Positions 32,191 through 41,288 of a DNA stretch of 64,000 nucleotides are shown in pieces (positions within the stretch are counted from its first letter, which is position 1; each line of letters opens with the position of its first letter). The position numbers and the translations under genes are program-made. The stretch is from Merluccius polli. Taxonomy: Eukaryota > Chordata > Actinopteri > Gadiformes > Merlucciidae. The notes below the pieces were generated by a model. The model saw only the letters and a program-made list of their open reading frames with translations. It did not search any database and was not told where the DNA came from. The stretch is from contig JAOPHQ010001135.1 in the NCBI GenBank assembly GCA_030340625.1, forward strand, positions 411,501 to 475,500. The letters are read 5' to 3'.

Positions 32191-33870
32191 CTAGTTTAAA
32201 GGTAAGTCAGGGTGGTTCTGTTGTTCCCACTTGTGCTGTCTTTCCTCTAATTTTTTTCTCTTTTCAGTCACTAAAGTCGGGTTTGAGTCATTGGTGCAAA
32301 ATGTTGATACGTGTCCATCCTCCCCACAACTAAAACAATACCAAGGTCTGGGTTTGTTTGTGTAGTTCTTTCTTGGTTGTTTCGTCATGTCTGGTTTTGT
32401 ACTGTGTGATGTTGACACTCTGCTTTGTGTTTTTCCCGCAGCTCCTCTATCACTAAACCCCCCAGGCGTCCTCTGAGCCATTAAGGTGGTTAGCTGACTC
32501 TGGAGGCTAGCTACCTGCTTTCTAAGATCGTCAATAGCACTGGGCTGGGTCTCTGGGTTCTCTGTTGGCTCAACAATACAGCTACTTTGTGACTGGAGCT
32601 GAACACTCTGCCTTGTGGAACCTATATGCTTCCTCATGCGACTAGCTTTTACTGCCTGTCTGTCCTCCTCAGTACGTAGCATTAGCAAAAGCTCTGAGAA
32701 CGGAGGTGGAAGATTTTTCTTCTGCTCAATTTGTAAACTAGAGAGCAGAGCAGTGTCCCAGCATCCTCTACAAAACTGTTTGAGGAGGTGTTTACCTACT
32801 TCCCCTGGTACGACCCCCCCTCTCTTAACAGCCTGGTTGAGCGTGAGCTGCAACCGCTGTAGGTAAGCTGATGGCTTCTCGCCTGGATCCTGGAGAGTAC
32901 TCATGAATTGAGCAAACAGCTCTTCTCCATCTTCAACTGCACCAAAAGCAGAATCTAGAAGTTGCAAATAGGCTGAAGGCAATGAATTGGAGCACAAGCC
33001 TCTTACCACATCTGCTGCAGGTGAAAGCAAACTCTCCAAGATCCTTCGAGACACTTGAAGAGGAGACATACTGGGATCATTCAAGAGAAGGTCAATGTGC
33101 GAACGCCAAGTATCATAGTCCACTTCACTATTCGGTCTGGGAATTTTCCCTGAAAATGAGCGAAGTCGGACTGGGAATGAAGAGGAAGAACCTGCATCCC
33201 CCCTCCTCACAATGTGTTCAACCACAACTTTCTGAACCTCTGGTGGATTGACATCACTCGCAGAAAGGGATAGGACTCTTCTTTGATCAACAACTGGTGC
33301 TGACATAGCACTGTTTTCACCACTGCCATTCTGAGGGGGACCTGAGAAAGGACTGGTGGGCTGTGGGGACTCTACAGGAAACTCACTGAGTACTAGAGGC
33401 GACGGCTCGTTTGCAGATTGCATGCTTTCAACATCACTACCGATGTGCATCATCATCTCTCTTAAGACTGCTTCGTAGTCTTTGCCGCTTAGCTTTGCTA
33501 GCTCTTTTAGCTCTGTCAGGTAAGTTTTTGTAGCACTGCTACCTAGCTTAGAAGTGTAAACACTACTTAAAGCCTCAACATTGTACACAACATTTGAATC
33601 ACTTTTTAGTGTGTGTCTGTATGGTAAAAGTGACTGCATAGCTTGTACAGCTGAGCCACTAGCGTACTCGACGATCAGGTTTTTGTGTAAATCAGAAGAC
33701 TCATCCTCAACCAAAAGAGTGCGCTGAATGGCACCATACTTCTTAAGGAAATCAATCACTTCTTCAACCTGAACTGACTCAGTTATTCCATCAACGATGA
33801 CTGCGTTGGGAATTTTAACACTTGACCTCTGGATAAAATCCATGTTTGAATAAAGCAATATTGATGTCAC
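32191..33870 (-). CDS. Gypsy B Gag, PNMA-like
   Basis: 559 codons without interruption; the start may be the internal Met at about 33843 (MDFIQRSSVK). The N-terminal ~100 residues resemble the RRM-like domain of PNMA proteins: 'IPNAVIVDGITESVQ' and 'VIDFLKKYGAIQRTLL'. The capsid region about 220-410 contains 'RPNSEVDYDTWRSHIDLLL', 'EELFAQFMSTLQDP' and 'HLLKQFCRGCWD', the PNMA/Gypsy capsid pattern. A CCHC zinc knuckle 'CFSCGEDGHVSTFC' lies near residue 520 and should bind the genomic RNA. Gag would assemble the particle. The gene lies directly downstream of the PBS. Confidence 0.92.
   Translation of the reverse strand: MTSILLYSNMDFIQRSSVKIPNAVIVDGITESVQVEEVIDFLKKYGAIQRTLLVEDESSDLHKNLIVEYASGSAVQAMQSLLPYRHTLKSDSNVVYNVEALSSVYTSKLGSSATKTYLTELKELAKLSGKDYEAVLREMMMHIGSDVESMQSANEPSPLVLSEFPVESPQPTSPFSGPPQNGSGENSAMSAPVVDQRRVLSLSASDVNPPEVQKVVVEHIVRRGDAGSSSSFPVRLRSFSGKIPRPNSEVDYDTWRSHIDLLLNDPSMSPLQVSRRILESLLSPAADVVRGLCSNSLPSAYLQLLDSAFGAVEDGEELFAQFMSTLQDPGEKPSAYLQRLQLTLNQAVKRGGVVPGEVGKHLLKQFCRGCWDTALLSSLQIEQKKNLPPPFSELLLMLRTEEDRQAVKASRMRKHIGSTRQSVQLQSQSSCIVEPTENPETQPSAIDDLRKQVASLQSQLTTLMAQRTPGGFSDRGAAGKTQSRVSTSHSTKPDMTKQPRKNYTNKPRPWYCFSCGEDGHVSTFCTNDSNPTLVTEKRKKLEERQHKWEQQNHPDLPLN
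32194..32200 (-). promoter_or_regulatory. Canonical -1 ribosomal frameshift heptamer (TTTAAAC)
   Basis: On the minus strand gag ends CCT TTA AAC TAG. The heptamer T TTA AAC is in the required phase immediately before the gag stop (32191-32193). Reading -1 opens directly into the protease-RT frame. Programmed -1 frameshifting is known in retroviruses and in PNMA genes. A downstream pseudoknot was not evaluated. Confidence 0.8.
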
Positions 33871-33879
33871 CTAACTGGG

Positions 33880-33897
33880 CTCCTGGCTGGCTCGCCA
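33880..33897 (-). promoter_or_regulatory. Gypsy B primer-binding site, tRNA-Arg(ACG)
   Basis: On the minus strand TGGCGAGCCAGCCAGGAG starts five bases after the 5' LTR. It is fully complementary to the 3' end of vertebrate tRNA-Arg(ACG) as I recall it. A host tRNA primer contrasts with the self-priming elements A and D. Confidence 0.8.
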
Positions 33898-33902
33898 CTT
33901 TC

Positions 33903-35111
33903 TGTAACCCCTCTTTACCTTATGAGGTTACAGGTATATTTGAGTTTCGGTTTCAATTCAGTTGGACCAGTTACCAGGATTCCAGGTTAACGCTCATGGA
34001 GCCCAGGATGGAACATCAACATTGACCACACTCACACAAAATATAGTTTCAAAACTGTATTGTAACAACAATTATAACATGGAAAATAATAAAATGCGCG
34101 CAAAATAAAATAGAAATATAAAGAAATGTCTTTATGGTCTTCTCTTCGTTATGAGCTCAGTTTATATTGTTGGGGCCCTTTGATCTTTGTGTTTCCTACC
34201 ACACCGCAGGTTTGGGAGGTAGTTCAGTTGACTCTGTTCCTTAGTTCCGGCTCGCCATCTTGTTATCTCCAGCGGATGTCTGGAAGGCGCCTGGTGGCTA
34301 TCCAGTGCTGGTCTCCTATCTATTGTCGACTACCGGTGTCGCTGATGTCCCCTCGACATCGAGCATCACCAATTCAATTCCTTCACAAAAACCTGACCTG
34401 TAGAACAGGCCACATTCATACATCTCAGTAAATTACAACAGGCCATTGTTTCAGTTAAAATAAATAATAACATAAATATGACCTATATATTAATTTAAAT
34501 CAATCAACAAAAATATATTATCCACATAGGTCTCACTTTACCAGTGAATGAAATAAACTCAAATAACTCAAAATAGCCTTTCAGCATCAATTGTCCGAAT
34601 TAAATAATGAATCCCCCGTTTTCTCTCCTTCCATACAATGACTCGAGTTCAATGCTAATTCGCCTTGGTCGCTACACTAGCGGCTAACGCACGAGGTTTC
34701 AATTTAGCCGTTAGCGAAAAGTTAGCACTGACGCACACACCTCCACTCGACGCTCCCCACATTCAAAAGACACATTAAACTCACCGCCGAGCGGGCAACA
34801 TCAACCGTGGACTGTTGAATCAGCTCGCGGTGTTTTCCAACTTCTTCTAGATACTTTTAACTACTTTAACTCTATATTTTTCAATCGTGCAACCGAACGG
34901 TGCGTTCGCTCCTCTCCCCACTAATTATCACGCAGTTATGCGCACCTGCAACGCCGCTTCACCGTGACGTCATGACGCACGTCTCTCTGCTCTGTCCGAC
35001 GCAGTTAACCCCATAAATGCCAGCTATCGCTCACACATTCATACAAAGTAATAGCGGACTTTTACTCTTTCTTCTTTTAACTTTTTCACAGCTTATGAAG
35101 CCTGGGCTACA
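33903..35111 (-). repeat. Gypsy B 5' LTR (minus-strand sense)
   Basis: 1209 bp copy of 26268-27476; no difference found by eye. Confidence 0.95.
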
Positions 35112-35115
35112 CTTG

Positions 35116-35473
35116 TCTTTGAACATGTAAAAAACAGTGGGAGTCAGATAAGACGAGGATGACATGGGGAAACGTAGACAGCCAGCCTTTTTGTGATGAC
35201 GGTTGCATTGTTTTGTGTATATAACATCCTGAGATAGAGAGATGTGTGCCCAGACTTCGCGAACTGACACACACATACTTTGTTGTTCGGTCAGGGAAAT
35301 GTAGTCGGACCCAGATATATCTGTAAAACTCTGCACATTATACTGGTGTTAACAATAAAACTGATTATTTCTTAAAGCTAAACAACTTCTTCTATCGCTT
35401 CATTAACGAACACGCGTGAGTAGGGGTTTCATTTTTTTCCATCATCATCGCTTTGAAACCGCCTTTCACAACA
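35116..35473 (+). repeat. ERV-like 3' LTR, second part
   Basis: 358 bp matching 18136-18493 except for one base ('gaggggt...' near 35425 against 'gtagggtt' near 18443). It carries the LTR TATA-like box and AATAAA. Confidence 0.93.
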
Positions 35474-35477
35474 GTGT

Positions 35478-36162
35478 CAAGTATTGGACCTGTTTGTGCC
35501 GAAAATAAAAATACATTTGAAAGTTTGTTTTATGTCTACTGTTTTCTCCTGTAACAGAGGTTATTGGCTATCTGGGTCATGTCACTAGTAGTCAGGTGGC
35601 TTAACGAGTATTTTCGACATTACCGTTACCGGGCGGACAAAAGCACCAAATTTTGCATGAGGCTTCCTTAGGGCTTGGTAGTCACTTTTAGCCTAGGAGC
35701 CACCCCTCCCCCCTCCCTATTTAATATTTAAGGGTATTTTTCAGAATTCGGGCCCATTTTTCAGAATTCGGCCCATTTCTGTCCACAGACAGGGTGTAAT
35801 TATATTAAAAACGAATTACATCTAATACATTTTAGATCCATTAATTAGTATAAACAAAAACAAGCCTAGACTTTTTTTATGGTTGCTCTTACTAATGATT
35901 TTAACACATTTTATTGGTGTTTAGTGGTACAATATCTGTGTTTTGGTGTTGTCCGCCACCATAGTTTTCACATGTCGTGCCATATCTCAAACATTATTTA
36001 TCACCAGAGGGTGGGGGAGAGTCTGTGGGGGAGGGGGAGTTCGGGGGAGGGGGCAGCAGGGCATGTTTTTGTCCAGCCTGTGTTAAGAATTGCAGGAAGG
36101 GACTCAAACGCAGACCCAATGCAGGAAAGAACTCAGAATTCATTCAAAAACAGTTAACACTC
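35478..36162 (+). other. KDZ element 3' flank of the transposase gene
   Basis: This sequence joins 17968 once the ERV is removed. It contains 'gaaaataaaaatac' near 35500, a plausible poly(A) signal for the KDZ gene about 90 bases after its stop codon in the empty element. 'tttttcagaattcgg' is repeated at about 35735 and 35757. No coding frame is supported. Confidence 0.6.
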
Positions 36163-36945
36163 TCAGAAGTCCAGAACACATTTACATTTGCAAAGTGGTG
36201 AACAGTCCAGGTTTGCTTTGCCACAGCTGCAGTTGGAACAGTCTCCTTTGCAGGAACATTTAATGAGCTCCCTGCACGCTCTTGAAACTTCTGGAGTTGT
36301 CATCCAAACAGGCACCCATAAGTTGGATACCTTGTTCCAGGCATACTGCTGTGGAGAAGGAACCACCTGCTGTGTTTGTGTGCTGGTAGTCCAGATTCCT
36401 GCTTGATACACTGCTCGTCTCAGGTGCTGGAGCAGTGCATCCTGGGTGGGTGGCAATTTGTCCATTGCCAGATTCTTCTTGCAGAAAAGTTCCTTTCTTG
36501 CTTCATTGACTGAGGTCAAAGGGCTGGTTTTGTCATACAGAATAACAGTCAGTCTCTCGAGCTTCTGGAATGATTCATCATCCAGTTCGAGCTGCTGGAA
36601 GGGATGGTTGGCCAGAAATACAAATGTCTCTGTAACATCTTCATAAGACTGCCAGGCTTGCCATACTGACTTCTTGCCTTTTCCATTGAATGCAGAGGTC
36701 GTGTCACAGCCAGAGTATGCATGGAACACAGGTAGGCCTTTTGATCGTGACTCCCCGAGGCTTGCACAGATGGTGTTGATGTGGTAAAACCTGTAATTCT
36801 TGCCCATACCAAAAGCAACCCAGATGTCGACCAAAGGTTGAGTCGCAAGCATGTCATGGAAGGTGCCAACAAGTATGACAATGACATCTGTATCCACTGT
36901 ACGTACCAGGAACTTCGTTTCCCCTTGGTCTGCAGCCAGACCCCT
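36163..36945 (-). pseudogene. 5'-truncated CXC-motif protein gene in the KDZ element
   Basis: A minus-strand frame, open from the element's right end to a stop at 36163-36165. Features are 'FLVRTVDTDVIVILVG', 'FHAYSGCDTTSAFNGKGKK', 'VWQAWQSYED', and a Cys-rich C-terminus 'CSCKGDCSNCSCGKANLDC' plus 'CKCKC', like a tesmin/TSO1-type CXC zinc motif. I have seen similar proteins in fish and invertebrate genomes as large uncharacterised ORFs, but I know no tested function. The frame runs through the KDZ TIR, so its upstream part is missing. It lies convergent to the transposase gene. Confidence 0.65.
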
Positions 36946-36956
36946 CTCGGTTTTCT

Positions 36957-37811
36957 AGCAACAGGATCATTCCAGAGGGAATTGGCTGACCGGTCAGGAA
37001 TGAGTCAGGGAGCTCTGAGCCGCGCCATTGCGGCTGTTTTAAACGGGATCATCCGCATCTCAGCCAGGTATACGGTTTCCATATGATGCAGTAAACCAAG
37101 CACACATCAAAGCGCAATTTGCAGAGATCGCCGGTTTTCCCAATGTAATCGGAGCGATCGACTGCACACACATTGCAATAAAGGCGCCATCTGAAGGGGA
37201 ATATGCGTACGTGAATAGGAAACACTTTCATTCCTTAAACGTGCAAATAATCTGTGATGCCCAAATGCGCCTTACGAATATCGTGGCAAGGTGGCCTGGG
37301 TCAACCCATGATTCATTCGTCCTGACTAACAGCTCGGTTGGGAATAGGTTGGATCCTGGCAGTGTGTGATGGGTGGCTAATTGGTAAAACACTTTAAAGC
37401 GAATTGACTATGTTCAACTATGTTGGGTAGCCTATGCTGTAATTGTACCAATTCCCCCTTACGACCATGACTGTTAACCCCCCTCGCCAACCCACTGACT
37501 GTCCGAGAGTAGAGATATAACAATATCCATGCACGCACTCAGTCGTGGAAAGAGCGATAGGGCAGCTCAAAAGCCGGTGGCGCTGCCTTGACCGGAGCGG
37601 GGGTCTGCTGCTCTATCACCCTGAAAAGGTGTGCCGCATTGTGCAGGCATGTGGGGTTCTGCACAATATTGCGCACAGGCACGGCGTGCCATTACACGAG
37701 GTAATGGCCCTCCCAGACGATCCAGACCCCGGACCAAACAATGCGCAGCCCAATGCAGAAGCCATTCGAACTCGGCAGCAGTTAATAGCAAGAATATACA
37801 AAAGGTAAACG
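36957..37811 (+). pseudogene. HARBI1-like transposase, 3' part
   Basis: It continues from 9426: 'LATGSFQRELADRSGMSQG', then after a frame slip near 37070 'FPNVIGAIDCTHIAIK' (first Asp), 'VARWPGSTHDSFVL' (second Asp), then a stretch with stops at about 37380-37540 ('LLTPLANPLTV' recognisable), then 'VERAIGQLKSRWRCL' (catalytic Glu) and 'CGVLHNIAHRHGVPL'. The stop is near 37808. This is the DDE nuclease of PIF/Harbinger, clearly degenerate. The AT-rich piece at 37385-37435 may be an insertion or a former intron. Confidence 0.85.
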
Positions 37812-38205
37812 GAGACAACATTCATTTTTTAACTAGTTCTTTTAATGTTTCATTAATGTCTTTTAAGGCCCCAGTTATTTGTTGCAGGTTGGAATTAATA
37901 TCATTAATGCCCTTGATTCTCTTCCTTTCTCCATCATCTCCTTTCTCCTCCTAAAAAAACGCACTACTGCAGGCCTATTTATACTAATTAGCATATTAAA
38001 TGAGGGAGGAGACAGGGCGGAGAATCGGGCTCGTGCATGTGCGCTCAATTTCACGTCAATTGGGATGTACAAAGAGAATCTGCGCGAAATTGTGCTTACG
38101 CAAGGATTGATACATCCGGATTTATTTGTGCGCAGCAGCTTTCCAGATTTTGGCGTCCGCAAAGTTTTAGTAAGAAATCCACGCAAGTCTTAGTACATGA
38201 GGCCC
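37812..38205 (+). other. Harbinger right terminus
   Basis: Non-coding 3' region and right TIR, with 'gcttacgcaagg' and 'cacgcaagtcttagtacatg' echoing the left end. Confidence 0.7.
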
Positions 38206-38208
38206 CAG

Positions 38209-40635
38209 GCCACTGTGTTCTCCAAACTAGACCTCCGAAACGCTTATCATTTGGGACGAGTGGAAGACTGCATTCAACACTCCTCTCGGTCACTTCGAGT
38301 ATCTGGTTATGCCCTTTGGGCTCACTAACACGCCGGCTATTTTTCAAGCCCTCATTAATGACGTCCTTCGGGACATGCTGCATCGCTTCATCTTCGTCTA
38401 CCTGGATGATATTCTCATTTTCTCCAGAGACCAAGCCGAGCACGAGCAACACGTGAGGTTGGTTCTCCAGCGCTTACTTGAGAACAAGTTGTTTGTGAAG
38501 GCGGAGAAATGTGCTTTTCACACCAAGTCTGTCAGTTTCCTGGGTTTTGTGGTTAAGGAGGGTCGACTACAAGCGGATCCCGAAAAGGTGCGTGCGGTCG
38601 CGGAGTGGCCGGTTCCTTCCTCTCGGAAGCAGCGCCAACGTTTTTTAGGGTTTGCAAACTTTTACCGACGGTTCATCAGAGACTATAGTCGAGTTGCGGC
38701 CCCACTGTCCAAGTTAACCTCCACCAATGTCGGGTTCTGTTGGTCGGAGGCGGCAGACTCTGCATTCACGCGGCTCAAGACATTGTTTTCTTCCGCTCCG
38801 GTCCTTAATCATCCAGATCCTTCCTTACAATTTGTCGTGGAGGTGGACGCGTCTAACACGGGGGTGGGGGCCGTACTCTCTCAACGATCTGCACGAGACG
38901 GTAAACTGCACCCATGCTCATTTTTCTCTCGCCGTCTGAGTCCGGCGGAGGAGAACTATGATGTGGGTAACCGGGAGTTGTTGGCGGTAGTCCTGGCTCT
39001 CCAGGAGTGGAGACACTGGCTGGAGGGCGCCAAGCATCCTTTCCTAGTGGAGACCGACCATAGAAACCTGGCTTACCTTCAGTCTGCGCGTCGACTAAAC
39101 TCTCGTCAGGCACGTTGGTCCCTTTTCCTGGGGAGATTCCGGTTTACTCTCACTTACCGTCCGGGTTCTAAGAACGGGAAGGCGGACGCTCTCTCCCGTC
39201 AGTTCGATTCCTCTGGGGCACAGTCGGTGGAGAGGAGCATTCTCTCTCCCGCCTGTGTCATCGGGGCCGCCCAGTGGGAGATTGAGCAGGAGGTCCAAGA
39301 TGCCCAGCAGAACCAACCCATCCCCGAGGGTTGTCCTCCTGGTCGACTGTTCGTCCCTCCGGCAACACGCAGGGCAGTCCTTCAGTGGGGGCACGAGTCC
39401 AGAGTGGCGTGCCATCCGGGGGCTCACCGTACTCAATCCCTCCTACGCCAACGGTTCTGGTGGCCGTCGATGACCGCCGACATCAAGGAGTTCGTGGCGG
39501 CCTGCTCCGTCTGTGCCCGTGTGTCTGGCAAGTCGTCCCATCGCGCTCCGGCTGGTCTCCTGCGTCCCCTGCCGGTTCATCACAGACCCTGGTCTCACAT
39601 CGCAGTGGACTTCGTCACGGGACTTCCGCCACGGGACTTCCGCCATCTGAAGGCAATACCGTCATTTTAACCATTGTTGATCGTTTTTCGAAAATTGTAC
39701 ACTTTGTTCCCCTACCCAAACTACCTTCTGCCCTAGAGACTGCGGACCTGCTCGTGCTACACGTTTTTCGTCTCCACGGCATCCCCCAGGATATCGTCTC
39801 CGACCGCGGACCGCAGTTTTCATCTCGGGTATGGAAGGCGTTCTGTCGGGCGTTGGGGGCATCAGTCAGCCTGTCATCGGGCTATCACCCTCAGACTAAT
39901 GGCCAGACCGAACGCGCCAATCAGGATCTGGGGTCGGCGCTGCGGTGCGTCGCGGCTGAACATCCTGCCTCCTGGGCCACCCACCTTCCTTGGGTGGAGT
40001 ACGCCCGGAACTCGTTGGTCTGCTCTGCCACCGGTATGTCTCCTTTCTCTGTGGCGCTGGGATTTCAGCCCCCACTGTTTCCCGTACAGGAGACGGAGGT
40101 GGCGGTTCCCTCTGTCCAGGAACATCTGCGGCGCATCCGCCGGGTCTGGCGGAACACCAGGGAGGCGCTGGGTCGTACGGCGGAGAGGAACCGCCAGGTA
40201 GCGGATCGTCACCGCACTCCAGCCCCCGACTACCAGGTGGGACAGAGCGTTTGGCTCTCGTCCCGCGATCTGCCTCTCCGGACGGAGAGTAACAAACTCA
40301 CCCCTAAATACATCGGTCCCTATATCATTTCTAACATCATTAACCCCTGTGCTGTCAAGCTGAAGTTGCCTCCTGCTCTCAACATTCACCCCGTATTTCA
40401 TGTTTCCCTGTTAAAACCAGTTTCGGTCAGTGCGCTCAACCCTCCGGCCGAGCCCCCACCACCCCCCCGGCTCGTCGATGACCACCCGGCCTATTCTGTC
40501 CGGGAACTGTTGGACGTACGTAGGCGGGGTAGGGGGGTGCAGTACCTAGTCGACTGGGAGGGGTACGGGCCGGAGGAGCGGTCGTGGGTCTCCCGGTCGA
40601 TGATTCTGGATCCTACCCTAATCAGTGACTCATAG
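38209..40635 (+). pseudogene. Gypsy A pol, 3' part: RT, RNase H, integrase and chromodomain
   Basis: Continues RT at 'ATVFSKLDLRNAYHL'; a small deletion with frameshift follows near 38256, after which 'DEWKTAFNTPLGHFEYL' reads on. The catalytic 'FVYLDDILIFS' is at about 38396-38428. RNase H has 'VVEVDASNTGVGAVLSQ' and 'VETDHRNLAYLQ'. The integrase zinc region 'RVACHPGAHRT...CSVCAR' is followed by the core: Asp in 'VDFVTGLPP', Asp in 'SDRGPQFSS' and Glu in 'NGQTERANQ'. A 14 bp tandem duplication (39617-39630/39631-39644) shifts the frame inside the core. The C-terminus is a chromodomain, 'VRELLDVRRRGRGVQYLVD' with 'WEGYGPEERSWV', which would steer integration to marked chromatin. Confidence 0.93.
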
Positions 40636-40692
40636 ACGCTATCCGGATAAGCCGGGTCGGCCGCCAGGGGGCGTCCGTTAAGGGGGGGGTAT

Positions 40693-41206
40693 TGTCATGT
40701 TTTGCTTATGTTTGCACAAGGGGAGTTTTTGGTGTGTGTGTTTTTCCCCTTTGTTGTGTGTTGCCCCTGGTGGGCCTTTTCTTCTCCACAGGATTTGGTT
40801 GTGGGCAGGTGCGGGGCGTGGTTTTGGAACTCGCAATCACGAGACACACCTGTTCCCAATTGGGACTCCTTTATAAGGCTGGTGCAAACGTCCCTCCAGC
40901 GCCAGAGTATTCCGTCACACACGGTACCAGTGTCTCGCCCTAGCATTCCTAGTCGCATTCTGTTTTGGCTTTCTTTCGTGTTTTTTCTGTTGGATTCATA
41001 CATTGTTCTACCCTCTTCCCCAGACCTCGATCTCTCCTCGTTATCCCGGAGTCTCCAGCAATCCACCTACCTTGCCTACCCGCTCCTGCTTCAACCTTCA
41101 TCGCGTTTGTTTTTGTTATTGTGGTTTTACAATAAAACCGTGTTCTACCAACCCACCCTTTGTCTCCTGCGTCTGGGATCCAGAAACCATATGGCATAAC
41201 CTAACA
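40693..41206 (+). repeat. Gypsy A 3' LTR
   Basis: 514 bp, about seven substitutions from the 5' LTR, for example 'gcgtggtttt' against 'gcgtggcttt' and 'catacattg' against 'catacctcg'. Confidence 0.95.
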
Positions 41207-41288
41207 ACTCCCCTGCCTCTCAAACTCTCCTGCCACTCCTACTGGGAGACACGCCCACTTCTGGGAGCTTCCTTCACGTGAGGATTAT

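Larger units (their letters stand above)
26268..35111 (-). mobile_element. Gypsy B: young PNMA-type Ty3/Gypsy retrotransposon
   Basis: Two 1209 bp LTRs (26268-27476 and 33903-35111; TGTAACC...GCTACA on the plus strand) show no difference where I compared them. The TSD CTTG is at 26264-26267 and 35112-35115. On the minus strand the order is 5' LTR, PBS, gag, protease-RT, RNase H-integrase, purine tract (about 27477-27488), 3' LTR. There is a -1 frameshift signal between gag and pol and one in-frame stop in pol. The Gag is of the type from which vertebrate PNMA genes were domesticated. Identical LTRs imply very recent insertion. Confidence 0.95.
17969..35473 (+). mobile_element. Defective endogenous-retrovirus-like element nested in the KDZ 3' region
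   Basis: The 5' LTR (17969-18493) and the 3' LTR (26101-26267 plus 35116-35473, split by Gypsy B) are each 525 bp and differ at one base that I can find. The TSD GTGT lies at 17965-17968 and 35474-35477; 4 bp fits class I ERVs. The own sequence is about 5.5 kb after removing inner elements. It retains a leader, gag remnants, a protease-like frame and integrase C-terminal remnants. RT, RNase H, the integrase core and env are absent. Such an element could only move with proteins supplied by a relative. Confidence 0.88.
9427..36948 (+). mobile_element. Zisupton-like (KDZ) DNA transposon nested in the Harbinger transposase
   Basis: An exact 8 bp TSD, GGTTTTCT, lies at 9419-9426 and 36949-36956; 8 bp is the length known for Zisupton. 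The ends are CAAGAGGGTCTGGCTGCAGACC on the left and, reverse complemented, GAGAGGGGTCTGGCTGCAGACC on the right; the inner 17 bases are identical. Without the ERV it is about 10 kb. It holds a multi-exon KDZ transposase gene ending in a Ulp1-like protease (plus strand) and a 5'-truncated CXC-motif gene (minus strand). Excising it restores a HARBI1 reading frame, which proves the boundaries. Confidence 0.9.
8501..38205 (+). mobile_element. Harbinger (PIF) DNA transposon nested in Gypsy A
   Basis: The left end GTGCCTCATGTAC and the reverse complement of the right end, GGGCCTCATGTAC, are terminal inverted repeats extending imperfectly through 'ttgcttacgcac'. The TSD is CAG (8498-8500 and 38206-38208), a 3 bp duplication as expected for PIF/Harbinger. 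With the KDZ insertion removed the element is about 2.2 kb and holds one HARBI1-like transposase pseudogene. Both junctions fall inside a Gypsy RT reading frame that is continuous when the element is removed, so the boundaries are firm. Confidence 0.93.
6078..41206 (+). mobile_element. Gypsy A: Tf1/sushi-type chromodomain LTR retrotransposon, split by nested insertions
   Basis: Two 514 bp LTRs (6078-6591 and 40693-41206), both TGTCATG...CTAACA, enclose gag and pol on the plus strand. The TSD ACTCC lies at 6073-6077 and 41207-41211. About seven differences separate the LTRs (near 1.4%). Removing the Harbinger insertion leaves roughly 5.4 kb, the expected size for a sushi-like element. Pol ends in a chromodomain. 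A purine tract 'ttaagggggggg' precedes the 3' LTR. The priming signal is of the self-priming type, described separately. Small lesions in gag and pol make it non-functional. Confidence 0.95.

Noticed and set aside
27495..33251. Many plus-strand ORFs of 60-110 codons
   Set aside because: Antisense shadows of Gypsy B gag and pol.
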